A stretch of 64,000 nt of DNA from Actinomycetaceae bacterium (lineage in GTDB: Bacteria > Actinomycetota > Actinomycetes > Actinomycetales > Actinomycetaceae): NCBI GenBank assembly GCA_030538185.1, contig JAUNUK010000002.1, positions 310,001 through 374,000 of the forward strand, written 5' to 3'. The notes beneath the pieces were generated by a model, which was not told the origin of the DNA, made no database searches, and saw nothing but the letters and a program-made list of their open reading frames with translations. The translations under genes and the position numbers were made by a program. Of this stretch, positions 1 to 8,808 are shown piece after piece. Position 1 is the first letter of the stretch, and every line of letters starts with the position of its first letter.

Positions 1-393
1 AGGCACGTCCCAGGAGGATATGGTCGTCCACGCGCCCCCAATGACCATCACGAGCAGGCTGAACAACAAGAGCACTGAACTTGTGAAAATCCGGTAAGAG
101 GGGGGCGGTTCCTTAGAAGGATCATTGCCGAGGGCGGGAAGTTGTTTGTCTGTAAGCAGGGTGGTCATGGCCCCCAAAACCACCCAGATAACCAGCAGAG
201 AGGCCACTTGTTCAATACGTAGAGCCATTAGGGCAGCAGTTGAATTTGCGAAACCAGCCCAGGCGTCCGCCCTCGGAAAAGATAAACCCCCGAAACCCAG
301 GTGCGCGGTTTCGGCAACAAGGTGGAAGACGGATGCGACAACCAGGACGACACCGATAACCGAAGCAATGGTGCCTATAGCTTTGTTAGGCAT
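1..393 (-). CDS. Partial multi-pass membrane protein, unknown function
   Basis: The reading frame is open from an ATG at 391-393 on the minus strand to the window edge (131 codons), so the C-terminus is missing. The visible protein begins MPNKAIGTIASVIGVVLVV, a hydrophobic first segment. A second hydrophobic stretch lies around residues 64-80 and a third around 104-122, separated by a short proline- and charge-containing loop. I do not recognise the family. It is transcribed divergently from hrcA across the CIRCE region. The loop residues ALGND are encoded by one copy of the frequent CGCCCTCG word. Confidence 0.6.
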   Translation of the reverse strand, partial: MPNKAIGTIASVIGVVLVVASVFHLVAETAHLGFGGLSFPRADAWAGFANSTAALMALRIEQVASLLVIWVVLGAMTTLLTDKQLPALGNDPSKEPPPSYRIFTSSVLLLFSLLVMVIGGAWTTISSWDVP

Positions 394-536
394 ACCCTGC
401 ACCTTCCTAACCTTCCGTTCCACGTAGGCCTGGCGATCGGTCCCAGGTACAGCAAATTTAGCAAATTATCGCAGGATTCCAGCGGTGCAGGGCGGATGTG
501 GTCAGGAAATGCTCCCAGGCCACTAAGAGAGTAGAG

Positions 537-563
537 TTAGCACTCTAAGGTCTAGAGTGCTGA
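537..563 (+). promoter_or_regulatory. CIRCE operator of HrcA
   Basis: The inverted repeat TTAGCACTC - 9 nt - GAGTGCTGA matches the CIRCE consensus (TTAGCACTC-N9-GAGTGCTAA) with one mismatch in the last arm. It lies just upstream of hrcA, where HrcA represses its own operon. Its position predicts autoregulated heat-shock expression of hrcA-dnaJ and possibly of the downstream genes. Confidence 0.95.
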
Positions 564-581
564 TTTAGGTTAGGAGTGTGC

Positions 582-1628
582 GTGAGCGACAGTAGAAGAC
601 TGAGCGTATTGCGCGCTATTGTCTCCGATTATGTTCAGACCAAAGAACCTGTGGGATCGCGCATCTTGGTGGAACGACACAGGCTGGGTGTTTCGCCTGC
701 AACCGTGCGCAACGATATGGCCGTTTTGGAAAACGAAGGTTTCATACAACAGCCGCACACTTCTGCTGGGCGCATCCCCACCGATAAAGGATATCGACTA
801 TTCGTTGACCGACTGGATGAGGTAAAACCTCTTACGGTTGCCGAGAGGCGCGCCATTACACAGCTATTGGATGATGCCGTTGACATAGATGATGTTGTGG
901 AACGCACAGTTAGGCTGCTGGCGCAGTTGACCCACCAGGCGGCGATCGTTCAGTACCCGGTTTTCCGAACCGCCACAGTGCGCCACCTTGAATTTATCCA
1001 GGTCTCTGCCTACCGGCTGATGGTTATTGTCATTATGGATACGGGGCGCGTCGACCAACACTTGCTTGAGATCGACGAAGAAATCGCCGCCCATGATCTT
1101 GAGGACATAGCCCATTTGGTCAATAAGATCTGTGTTGGCAACGATGTGACTACTATTCGCAGGGCTATTGAGGATTTGCGAGATACTCATCACATCCAAT
1201 GGGGCTCGGACACAGAAAAGGCTCCGACGCTTTCTTTGCTCGAGGCCGTGATCAGTGCTTTAGAAAGCGGAGACACCGAACAGCGCATTGTCATGGCAGG
1301 CGTGGCGAATCTAACCCGTTTGGATACGGACTTCACCAAGAGCATCATCCCTGTTGTAGAAGCTTTGGAAGAACAAGTCGTTTTGCTGAAATTGTTTAGC
1401 GAAATGTCCAATGACGCCCCTGTTGCGGTGTCCATTGGCTCCGAGCACGGTTACGATTCGCTGTCCGAAGCGGCGATCGTCACCTCAACCTACGAGACAA
1501 CAGATGGTGGCCAGGCACATCTAGGGGTAGTAGGGCCAACCAGGATGGACTATCCTGCTTCGATAGCTGCCGTCCGGGCTGTTGCCCGGTACCTTTCAAA
1601 GATCCTGGGTACCCAACAAGAGATCTAA
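582..1628 (+). CDS. hrcA: Heat-inducible transcription repressor HrcA
   Basis: HrcA represses heat-shock genes by binding CIRCE; its active fold depends on GroEL. The N-terminal winged helix is clear over about residues 1-75, with the family signatures [17 protein letters not shown] and [10 protein letters not shown]. The rest is the dimerisation and inserted effector domain. At 348 aa it has the usual length. I chose GTG 582 over GTG 576 because GGAG at 573-576 is then 5 nt upstream; at 576 it would overlap the start. CIRCE lies directly upstream and dnaJ follows after 31 bp, so this is the first gene of a long co-directional run ending at era. Confidence 0.96.
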   Translation: MSDSRRLSVLRAIVSDYVQTKEPVGSRILVERHRLGVSPATVRNDMAVLENEGFIQQPHTSAGRIPTDKGYRLFVDRLDEVKPLTVAERRAITQLLDDAVDIDDVVERTVRLLAQLTHQAAIVQYPVFRTATVRHLEFIQVSAYRLMVIVIMDTGRVDQHLLEIDEEIAAHDLEDIAHLVNKICVGNDVTTIRRAIEDLRDTHHIQWGSDTEKAPTLSLLEAVISALESGDTEQRIVMAGVANLTRLDTDFTKSIIPVVEALEEQVVLLKLFSEMSNDAPVAVSIGSEHGYDSLSEAAIVTSTYETTDGGQAHLGVVGPTRMDYPASIAAVRAVARYLSKILGTQQEI

Positions 1629-1659
1629 TAGCAAAGATGGAAGAAGAAGGAACGTTTCT

Positions 1660-2760
1660 TTGAGCGATCACTACGAAACTCTAGGCGTAAGCCGCGATGC
1701 AAGCGCCGATGACATCAAGAAGGCCTACCGGAAATTGGCCAGAAAAATGCACCCTGATGTCGCTGGTGCCGAGGCAGCCGATGCCTTTAAAGAGGTGACG
1801 GCAGCCTACGAAGTACTTTCCAACCCTGATAAACGTGCTCAATACGATATGGGCGGTTCGGGGTTCTCCTCTATGGGTGGTGGAAGTTTCGGATTCTCTG
1901 ACATCTTTGAGACCTTCTTCTCTGCCGCCTCTGGTCCAGCCGGGCCGACCCCGAGGGGCAGGCGCGGCCAAGATATCTTGACAACCCTAGACATAAGCCT
2001 GCAAGAGGCCGCATTCGGTGCCGTAAAAGACATCACCATTGACGCCGCGGCGCTGTGCCCCAGGTGCGAAGGCAGCTGCTGCGAACCAGGCTCCAGCCCC
2101 GAGACCTGCGAAGATTGCCACGGTCGAGGCTCAGTGCAAAGGATGGCACGTTCCTTCCTGGGGCAGGTCATGACGACAGCGCCATGCCAGGCATGTGGGG
2201 GCCACGGCACCATTATTCCCAAACCGTGTACTGAATGTGCAGGCGATGGTCGTGTGCGTTCTAGGCGTACCCTCAAGGTTGACGTGCCTGCGGGTGTCGA
2301 AAACGGCACCCGGATCCGTTTAAGTGGGCGCGGCGAGGTCGGTCCAGGAGGAGGGGCTGCTGGCGACCTCTACGTTGAGATTCGTGAATTGCCGCACCCG
2401 GTTTTACAGCGCCGCGGAGATGACTTGCACACTCGATTACGTATCCCCATGACAGCCGCCGCCCTGGGCACACAGTTTTCCTTAGAGACCCTGGACGGGA
2501 CTCGAGATGTGAAGGTCGAGGCAGGCAGTCAACCTAACCACGTCATCAAGCTGAAAGATTTGGGTGTCGGGCACTTGCAGCGTGCAGGTCGTGGTGACCT
2601 GCTGGTGCATTTGGATATCGAGATCCCTCAGGACCTGGATGAGCGCCAAAAAGAGTTGCTCAAAGAATTTGCCGACCTGCGTGGTGAAACCCCGAAGGAC
2701 GATCAAGATCAGCACACCTCTGTGTTTTCAAAACTGAAAGAAAAAATGACTGGCAACTGA
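1660..2760 (+). CDS. dnaJ: Chaperone DnaJ, class I
   Basis: DnaJ is a co-chaperone that stimulates the DnaK ATPase and delivers unfolded substrates. The J domain has HPD at residues 31-33. A Gly/Phe-rich linker, a zinc-finger region (about 130-195) and a C-terminal substrate-binding domain follow. Three CxxCxGxG units are regular ([24 protein letters not shown]); the first is degenerate (CPRCEGSC). The TTG at 1660 is chosen because AGAAGGA lies about 8 nt upstream and the protein then begins directly at the J domain. It corresponds to the second, HrcA-linked DnaJ of actinobacteria; no dnaK or grpE is nearby. Confidence 0.95.
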   Translation: MSDHYETLGVSRDASADDIKKAYRKLARKMHPDVAGAEAADAFKEVTAAYEVLSNPDKRAQYDMGGSGFSSMGGGSFGFSDIFETFFSAASGPAGPTPRGRRGQDILTTLDISLQEAAFGAVKDITIDAAALCPRCEGSCCEPGSSPETCEDCHGRGSVQRMARSFLGQVMTTAPCQACGGHGTIIPKPCTECAGDGRVRSRRTLKVDVPAGVENGTRIRLSGRGEVGPGGGAAGDLYVEIRELPHPVLQRRGDDLHTRLRIPMTAAALGTQFSLETLDGTRDVKVEAGSQPNHVIKLKDLGVGHLQRAGRGDLLVHLDIEIPQDLDERQKELLKEFADLRGETPKDDQDQHTSVFSKLKEKMTGN

Positions 2761-2793
2761 TCTGGGCGGCCAGCAACCCCTGAGAGGACATAC

Positions 2794-3615
2794 GTGAGCG
2801 TATCCCTGTTCCTTGCAGATCGTGACCTCATTGAACACTTGGGCGTCCCACTGTCACGTGAAAAACTTGGCGAGACCCTGCAGCCGCAGGACACGATACG
2901 GCTCACAGGAGATGAAGCCAGGCACATCGCAACAGTTTTTCGCGCGAAAGTCGGTGAAGTCATCGACGTATGCGACGGTCAGGGTGTTGTTGTGCGGTGT
3001 GAAGTGTTGGCCGGGGTAAGCAAAAACAGCGTGGAGCTCTTGGTTCTTGAGGTGAATACAAGGCCGCGTCGGGCGCCCGCCTTCGCCCTCGTCCAAGGTC
3101 TTGCCAAAGGTGGACGGGATGAACAAGCCGTAGAAACTGCTACGGAACTAGGGGTCGATCAGATAATCCCGTGGCAGGCAGGGCGCAGCGTATCTGTGTG
3201 GGCGGATGCTAAGCGCGCAGAAAAAGGGCGAGGAAAGTGGCAAGAAGTGGCGAGGGCGTCATCCAAGCAAAGCCGGCGTGCCTATGTGCCCGAGGTTTTG
3301 CCAGCCATGGACACAAAAGCCTTAGCGGAATGGATAAACGACGAGGTCAAAGCGGGGGCTGTAGCAATTATTTTGCACGAGGAGGCAAGCGAAAGTTTGA
3401 CTTCGACACTTCGAAAATTGCCCGGTGGACTCGGCGAAACGGTACCCAAAATCATTGTCGTCATCGGTCCTGAAGGCGGTATTGGGATCGATGAACAGAG
3501 GGTCCTAGAAGTTCAAGGCTGCGTTAGCGCTAAACTTGGGGAAAACATCTTGAGGACCTCCAGTGCGGGTCCTGCTGCTTTAGTCGTATCATGGACTGTA
3601 TTGGGTTTGTGGTAG
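2794..3615 (+). CDS. rsmE: 16S rRNA (uracil-1498-N3)-methyltransferase
   Basis: RsmE methylates U1498 of 16S rRNA in the assembled 30S subunit using S-adenosylmethionine. The 273-aa protein has an N-terminal PUA-like part with the family phrase GDEARHIATVFRAKVGE and a SPOUT knot ending with VIGPEGGIG and a LGENILRTSSAGPAAL motif. It starts at GTG 2794, with GAGAGGA upstream, 33 bp after dnaJ. The hrcA-dnaJ-rsmE order is common in actinobacteria. Confidence 0.95.
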   Translation: MSVSLFLADRDLIEHLGVPLSREKLGETLQPQDTIRLTGDEARHIATVFRAKVGEVIDVCDGQGVVVRCEVLAGVSKNSVELLVLEVNTRPRRAPAFALVQGLAKGGRDEQAVETATELGVDQIIPWQAGRSVSVWADAKRAEKGRGKWQEVARASSKQSRRAYVPEVLPAMDTKALAEWINDEVKAGAVAIILHEEASESLTSTLRKLPGGLGETVPKIIVVIGPEGGIGIDEQRVLEVQGCVSAKLGENILRTSSAGPAALVVSWTVLGLW

Positions 3616-3654
3616 CACACATTCGATCAGTTATACGGCCGGGAAGGACACATC

Positions 3655-4827
3655 TTGCAGTTTGGCATATTCTGCGATGGGATCCGCATACCCGAGCCAA
3701 TTAGTGGGCAGTTGCCTTCAGAACATGAAAGACTGCGCGCACTTATAGCCTTGGCACGAAAGGCTGAGGAAACGGGTATGGACGTTTTTGCCCTCGGCGA
3801 AGCGCACGGCAAAGAAATGGTTTTATCCAGCCAAACCGCTATCCTCGGGTACCTGGCAGGAGTGACCACCCGAATGCTCTTATCGACTGCGGGAACGGTG
3901 CTGCCCATCTGGGATCCCCTGCGCTTAGCCGAAGACTTTGCGACCCTGCATCACTTGACCCGAGGGCGCCTTGACCTGATGTTGGTCAAAGGGTTCTCGC
4001 GTGAAAGTTTAGAAAACTTTGGGCAAGATTCGCGACGTACTACCGAGATTATGCGAGAGAAATACGCCTTGCTGCGATCGCTGTGGGACGAAGAAGAACC
4101 CGTCACCTGGGAAGGACGTTTCAGAACGCCGCTTAGAGGCTTTGCTTCCTCACCCAAACCCTTGGACGGGATACCGCCTTTTGTGTGGCACGGCACCGCA
4201 AATTCTCCAGACGCAGCTGAAACGGCGGCCTACTACGGGGACGGTTTCTTCCACTTCAACTCCTCAGCCACGCCTGAACGCATACGCGAATTATTTAAGA
4301 TCTATCGTCACCGTTACGCGTACTACGGTCACGGCTCAGTCCAGGATGCAATTATTGGTTTGGGGCTGCGCGTCTTTATTGCGCGCTCTTCCCAAGAAGC
4401 AGTCAACCGGTTTAGACCGTATTTCAACGCCTTGAGTGTGCGTCATGAGGGGATGAGCCTTGAAGAGGCACTGAGCCAGACGACCCTGATTGTCGGCTCA
4501 GGACAACACATCGTTGACCAAATCATGCGACTACGCCAGATTGTTGGCCCCTTCCAAAGGTTAATGTTTTCTATTGACAGCGATTCTTTGTCATTGGAAA
4601 CCTCCCTAGAGCAAGTCGACTTACTCTCCGCGCAGGTAATGCCGGTCTTGCGGCGCGAACTTGGTGCGCGCCTGCCCGTTCAAGCACCCACTCACGCCGC
4701 CTATCTGGACTACATGGCCTCGGAAGGACAGGTCGTGCAATCGGAATACCACCAGGTGACCACTGACGTGAGAGTCGCATGGAATCGTGCCAATGAAAAT
4801 GTCTTGCGCGAGTTGAGGACCAGGTAA
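3655..4827 (+). CDS. Luciferase-like flavin-dependent oxidoreductase
   Basis: This 390-aa protein belongs to the luciferase-like monooxygenase superfamily (TIM barrel using FMN or F420). It opens with the barrel strand MQFGIF, then KAEETGMDVFALGEAHG, the strand TRMLLSTAGTVLPIWDP, LAEDFATLHHLTRGRLDLMLVKGF and a later HGTANSPDAAETAAYYGDGF. It resembles the CE1758-like FMN-dependent group from memory; the substrate is unknown. The start is TTG 3655 with GAAGGA upstream. Its stop shares one base with the phoH start (TAATG), so the two are translationally coupled. It sits between rsmE and phoH, inside an otherwise RNA-maturation operon, which is unusual. Confidence 0.85.
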   Translation: MQFGIFCDGIRIPEPISGQLPSEHERLRALIALARKAEETGMDVFALGEAHGKEMVLSSQTAILGYLAGVTTRMLLSTAGTVLPIWDPLRLAEDFATLHHLTRGRLDLMLVKGFSRESLENFGQDSRRTTEIMREKYALLRSLWDEEEPVTWEGRFRTPLRGFASSPKPLDGIPPFVWHGTANSPDAAETAAYYGDGFFHFNSSATPERIRELFKIYRHRYAYYGHGSVQDAIIGLGLRVFIARSSQEAVNRFRPYFNALSVRHEGMSLEEALSQTTLIVGSGQHIVDQIMRLRQIVGPFQRLMFSIDSDSLSLETSLEQVDLLSAQVMPVLRRELGARLPVQAPTHAAYLDYMASEGQVVQSEYHQVTTDVRVAWNRANENVLRELRTR

Positions 4828-5924
4828 TGACTGAACAGGCGGAAACGGTCTCCAGGTGGATTATGGTGCCTGAGGACCTTGAACCCCTCGTCCTGTATGG
4901 ACCCAATGATGAAATCCTGCGTGCCGTGGAACGCGGCTTCCCGAACGTCACGGTTGTTGCGCGAGGTGCCCAGGTACACCTATCAGGTGTGGAACAACAA
5001 GTCGCCTTAGTCGAAAACTTCATTAGTGAATTGATTGATGTAGCCCAGGTGGGTAACCCCCTGACGGTTGATGCCGTTGACCATGCGATTAAGATGCTCT
5101 CCACTCCTGATGCGCCTAACCTTGCCCAGATGCAGGCGACCGAGGTATTAACGGCCAGAGGAAAAACAATTCGCCCCAAAACGGCTGGTCAACAGAGGTA
5201 CGTGGAGGCCATCGAAGCCAATACTATCGTCTTTGGTATCGGACCGGCAGGTACTGGTAAGACCTACCTGGCCATGGCGAAAGCAGTAAACGCTTTGGTG
5301 AGCGGCGAAGTTCGCCGCATAATTTTGACGCGCCCCGCAGTCGAGGCAGGCGAATCATTAGGCTTCTTGCCCGGGACCCTAACCGATAAAATCGACCCTT
5401 ATCTGCGCCCTTTATATGACGCACTGCATGACATGATCGACCCGGGCGCTTTGCCGAAGCTCATGGCTGCAGGCACGGTTGAGGTTGCTCCCTTGGCCTA
5501 TATGCGAGGGCGAACCCTAAACGATGCCTTCATTATTCTGGACGAAGCACAAAACACCACCAGTGAGCAGATGAAAATGTTTCTCACCCGTTTAGGTTTC
5601 AATTCGCGGGTTGTAGTGACGGGGGATGTCACGCAGGTGGACTTGCCGACAGGTAAATCCTCCGGTCTGCGTCAAGTCGAGGGCATCCTTGAAGGCATCC
5701 CTGATCTGGTGTTTTGTCACCTAACTTCCCAGGATGTGGTGCGACACACCCTGGTTGGGCAGATTATTGATGCCTACCAGCGTTTCGATGAAGACACTCA
5801 AACGCGCGCGGCCCACCCCAATCACAGACAGCCAGTGGACCAGATAACTGCACATGCGGAAATCTTCAGAGAACACGGTGAACGCACCGTGAGACGCGCA
5901 CACGGTGGACGGGGAAGACGATGA
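4827..5924 (+). CDS. phoH: PhoH family ATPase
   Basis: PhoH-like proteins are P-loop ATPases linked to RNA metabolism and usually encoded beside ybeY. Walker A is GPAGTGKT at residues 139-146 and Walker B is FIILDEAQ at about 233-240. An N-terminal KH-like segment precedes the ATPase core. The 365-aa length is near the family norm. The C-terminal 35 or so residues are charged and His/Arg-rich (RREHGERTVRRAHGGRGRR type), probably disordered. The stop overlaps the ybeY start (ATGA). Confidence 0.93.
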   Translation: MTEQAETVSRWIMVPEDLEPLVLYGPNDEILRAVERGFPNVTVVARGAQVHLSGVEQQVALVENFISELIDVAQVGNPLTVDAVDHAIKMLSTPDAPNLAQMQATEVLTARGKTIRPKTAGQQRYVEAIEANTIVFGIGPAGTGKTYLAMAKAVNALVSGEVRRIILTRPAVEAGESLGFLPGTLTDKIDPYLRPLYDALHDMIDPGALPKLMAAGTVEVAPLAYMRGRTLNDAFIILDEAQNTTSEQMKMFLTRLGFNSRVVVTGDVTQVDLPTGKSSGLRQVEGILEGIPDLVFCHLTSQDVVRHTLVGQIIDAYQRFDEDTQTRAAHPNHRQPVDQITAHAEIFREHGERTVRRAHGGRGRR

Positions 5925-6376
5925 GCGTTGAGGTCAACAACGAAACAACGTACGACATTGACGGCCGCGAATTCGTGGACTTGGTTTCCTTCTGCCTAGA
6001 GCAGTTACACATCAGCTCGGCAGCGGAGGTCAATGTCATCTTTCTCGACCCAGATGCCATGGCTCAACTGCACGTGCGTTGGATGGACTTGGAAGGCCCC
6101 ACCGACGTCATGTCCTTCCCCATGGACGAGATGCGTCCAGGCACGCAGGAACGCCCCACAGCAGCGGGCATATTAGGCGATATCGTGATTTGCCCAGCCG
6201 TCGCTGCGAAACAAGCTCGCGATCAGGGTCATGCGACGATAGAAGAGATGTTGCTTTTAGCCGTTCACGGTCTGTTGCACCTGCTGGGCTACGACCACGC
6301 GGAAGAAGATGAAAAAAAAGAGATGTTCTCTTTGCAGCGACACCTGCTGCTCACCTTCCTTGCGAGTCGCACATGA
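5921..6376 (+). CDS. ybeY: Endoribonuclease YbeY
   Basis: YbeY is a metal-dependent endoribonuclease needed for 16S rRNA 3'-end maturation and ribosome quality control. The zinc site is fully present as HGLLHLLGYDH (H116, H120, H126), preceded by the typical TDVMSFPM and GDIVIC strands. The protein is 151 aa. It overlaps phoH upstream and the CBS protein gene downstream by 4 bp each, which indicates tight translational coupling. Confidence 0.96.
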   Translation: MSVEVNNETTYDIDGREFVDLVSFCLEQLHISSAAEVNVIFLDPDAMAQLHVRWMDLEGPTDVMSFPMDEMRPGTQERPTAAGILGDIVICPAVAAKQARDQGHATIEEMLLLAVHGLLHLLGYDHAEEDEKKEMFSLQRHLLLTFLASRT

Positions 6377-7743
6377 GCGACATTCCCGCCTACGTCATAT
6401 TGTTGGTGACCCTGCTGTGCTACTGCCTCGCAGGGGTCTTGACTGCAGGGGAATCAAGCCTCATCAGGCTGTCCAAGGCTACCGCTCAAAACATGGCTGA
6501 AATGGGGCGGCGCAATGGTGTTCAGGTTGTGGAACTGATGGACAAAAAAAGCAGGGTCGTGGCTGCCTCGCGCGCAGCCAGGACATTGCTTTTGGCCACG
6601 TCCGTGACGGGCTTGGCGGTTGTGTGGTTGTCATTCTTTGACAGATGGTGGCTCGCCTCGGTGGTAACAGTGCTGATGGCAACCCTTCTTGCCGTCTTTG
6701 CCACCTTCCCTGCTAGCCAGGTGGGGCGCAGGCACCCTGAGGACACCATCAATGTTGTCGCCCCGGTTATGGGGGTCATTGACGCCATGGGAGCACCGTT
6801 TGCCAAACTCGTGGAGTACATCAAACCGCCCTCGGGCTTGACTGAACAAGAGGCGAGGGAGGAAGTCGCCCAGGACCTGCGCGAAATGGTGGACCAAATA
6901 GGGGATACCGAACAGTTTGAAGACGAGGACCGCGAGATGCTGGCCTCTGTTTTGGAACTGGGGCAGACCCTGGTGCGCGAGGTGATGGTTCCACGTACCG
7001 ACATGGTGACATCCGAACTGGGTCAGCCCCTAGACAAGGCGCTGAGCCTCTTTGTGCGTTCTGGTTTCTCACGTATTCCAGTCATTGGTGAGGACTCCGA
7101 CGATATTCGCGGGATTTTGTTCCTAAAGGATGTGCTCTCTCGCCTGCACTACCACCCAGAGGCAGGAGATATTGAGGTCCAGGCCCTCATGCGTGAGGCC
7201 ACCTTCGTGCCCGAAATGAAACTGGTTGATGATCTGCTGCGCGAGATGCAAGAGCAACGCTTCCATATGGCTTTGGTCGTGGACGAATACGGCGGGATCG
7301 CTGGCCTTGTGACCTTGGAGGACCTAGTCGAAGAAGTCATTGGTGAAGTGTCCGATGAACACGACCGCTCGGAAGTGGAATCGATAGAGGTCTCACCTGG
7401 GCTTTGGCATATCCCTGCCAAAACCAGCCTCGACGATCTGGGCGAACTCTTCGACCTCGAAATAGAAGACGAGGACGTGGACACCGCCGGTGGCCTCTTG
7501 ACGAAAGCGCTGGGACGTGTGCCTTTACTCGGGGCCAGTGCCCAGATCCTTGGCCTAGACCTGGAGGCAATCGAGGTTGAGGACAGGCGCAGACAGGTAT
7601 CGTTAATCGCTGTCTCACTGGCAAAGCCCACACAAGACATTTCCGAGGGCGACGCGCCTTCCAATGTGGGTACACAAACAGAAGATCCACACAGCGATCC
7701 ACAGCAGAAGACCAGAACACAGGAGCAAAGCTTCAATGAGTGA
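6373..7743 (+). CDS. CorC/HlyC-type CNNM and CBS domain protein
   Basis: This is a hemolysin-family membrane protein of the Mg2+/Co2+ efflux class (CorB/CorC, MpfA-like). A DUF21/CNNM part with hydrophobic segments covers about residues 1-110. A cytoplasmic CBS pair follows (about 205-330, with MVPRTDMVT, GFSRIPV and VDEYGGIAGLVTLEDLVEEVIGE), then a transporter-associated C-terminal domain (about 345-425). The 456-aa length is normal. The last 45 or so residues are an acidic, Gln/Thr-rich tail. Position between ybeY and era is the standard actinobacterial arrangement. Confidence 0.92.
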   Translation: MSDIPAYVILLVTLLCYCLAGVLTAGESSLIRLSKATAQNMAEMGRRNGVQVVELMDKKSRVVAASRAARTLLLATSVTGLAVVWLSFFDRWWLASVVTVLMATLLAVFATFPASQVGRRHPEDTINVVAPVMGVIDAMGAPFAKLVEYIKPPSGLTEQEAREEVAQDLREMVDQIGDTEQFEDEDREMLASVLELGQTLVREVMVPRTDMVTSELGQPLDKALSLFVRSGFSRIPVIGEDSDDIRGILFLKDVLSRLHYHPEAGDIEVQALMREATFVPEMKLVDDLLREMQEQRFHMALVVDEYGGIAGLVTLEDLVEEVIGEVSDEHDRSEVESIEVSPGLWHIPAKTSLDDLGELFDLEIEDEDVDTAGGLLTKALGRVPLLGASAQILGLDLEAIEVEDRRRQVSLIAVSLAKPTQDISEGDAPSNVGTQTEDPHSDPQQKTRTQEQSFNE

Positions 7744-8731
7744 CATTCATTTCCCCGACGAATCAGAACTTCCCCCCGAGGCCAATGCCTTGGCAGACGG
7801 GTACACGGGCCTGATAAACCTGGACTATCCCGAGGACTTCCGGGCAGGTTTCGCCTGCGTAGTGGGACGCCCCAATGTGGGTAAGTCGACCCTGATGAAC
7901 GCGATGGTCGGCTCCAAGATTGCGATTACCAGCAACACGCCTGAAACCACCCGCAGGGTCATTCGGGGAGTCGTCCACCATGAGGACTGGCAGCTGGTTT
8001 TGGTTGACACCCCTGGTCTGCACAAGCCCAGGACGCTGCTGGGCAAGCGGCTCAATGACATGGTTCGTGAAACCCTGACAGCAGTGGACATCGTGGTCTT
8101 TTGTATCCCTGCCGATCAGGATATTGGTCCAGGAGACAGGTATATTGCTTCGGAGCTGGCAGAGTTGAAAACCCCCGTGATCTGTGCAGTTACCAAGATT
8201 GATCTGGTGCCCCGTGAGCGGGTGCTGGATCAGTTGGCAGCGGCACACGAGCTAGGGGACTTTGCCGAATTCATTCCGGTCTCTGGTGAAAAGGGTACAC
8301 AGGTTGAAGACCTAGGGACCCTCTTGGCTGGCTACCTGCCCGAATCCCCGCCCTTGTATCCCGACGGGGAACTGACCGACGAACCCGAAAACGTCATGAT
8401 CGCAGAGATCATCCGCGAGGCCGCCTTGGCAGGAATGCGTGAAGAGTTGCCGCACTCGGTGGCTGTGCAGGTTGAGGAGATCATTGAGCGACCTGCCCGT
8501 GACGACGGCACGCCGGGCCTGTTAGATGTACATGTCAACGTGTTTGTGGAACGGGATTCACAGAAGGCGATCATCATCGGCAAGGGCGGAGGGAACCTGC
8601 GCAAAATAGGAACTAAGGCCAGGCGCGGGATAGAGGCCATGTTGGGCCGTCATATTTATTTGGACCTGCATGTGCGCACCGCTAAGGAATGGCAGCGTGA
8701 CCCCAAGATGTTAAACCGCCTGGGATTTTGA
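7736..8731 (+). CDS. era: GTPase Era
   Basis: Era is a GTPase that binds the 3' end of 16S rRNA during 30S assembly. G1 is GRPNVGKS at residues 44-51, G3 is DTPGLHKP and G4 is TKID. A C-terminal KH domain carries GKGGGNLRKIGTKAR. An acidic N-terminal extension of about 35 residues precedes the G domain. I chose ATG 7736, which overlaps the end of the upstream gene by 8 bp, has GGAG upstream, and gives 331 aa. It is the last gene of the hrcA run; a 77-bp gap follows. Confidence 0.96.
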   Translation: MSDIHFPDESELPPEANALADGYTGLINLDYPEDFRAGFACVVGRPNVGKSTLMNAMVGSKIAITSNTPETTRRVIRGVVHHEDWQLVLVDTPGLHKPRTLLGKRLNDMVRETLTAVDIVVFCIPADQDIGPGDRYIASELAELKTPVICAVTKIDLVPRERVLDQLAAAHELGDFAEFIPVSGEKGTQVEDLGTLLAGYLPESPPLYPDGELTDEPENVMIAEIIREAALAGMREELPHSVAVQVEEIIERPARDDGTPGLLDVHVNVFVERDSQKAIIIGKGGGNLRKIGTKARRGIEAMLGRHIYLDLHVRTAKEWQRDPKMLNRLGF

Positions 8732-8808
8732 CCCCTATGTGGGCAGTTGAGAAATGTTTGCCTGCTGGCCATAGGATAAGGGGTTAGGACTCACCCCCAG
8801 GAGGAAAA

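Noticed and set aside
4571-5179. Minus-strand open frame of 202 codons
   Set aside because: It is a shadow of the flavin oxidoreductase and phoH genes, with no motif or start signal.
7149-7736. Minus-strand open frame of 195 codons
   Set aside because: It is a Ser/Arg-rich antisense shadow of the CBS-domain gene.
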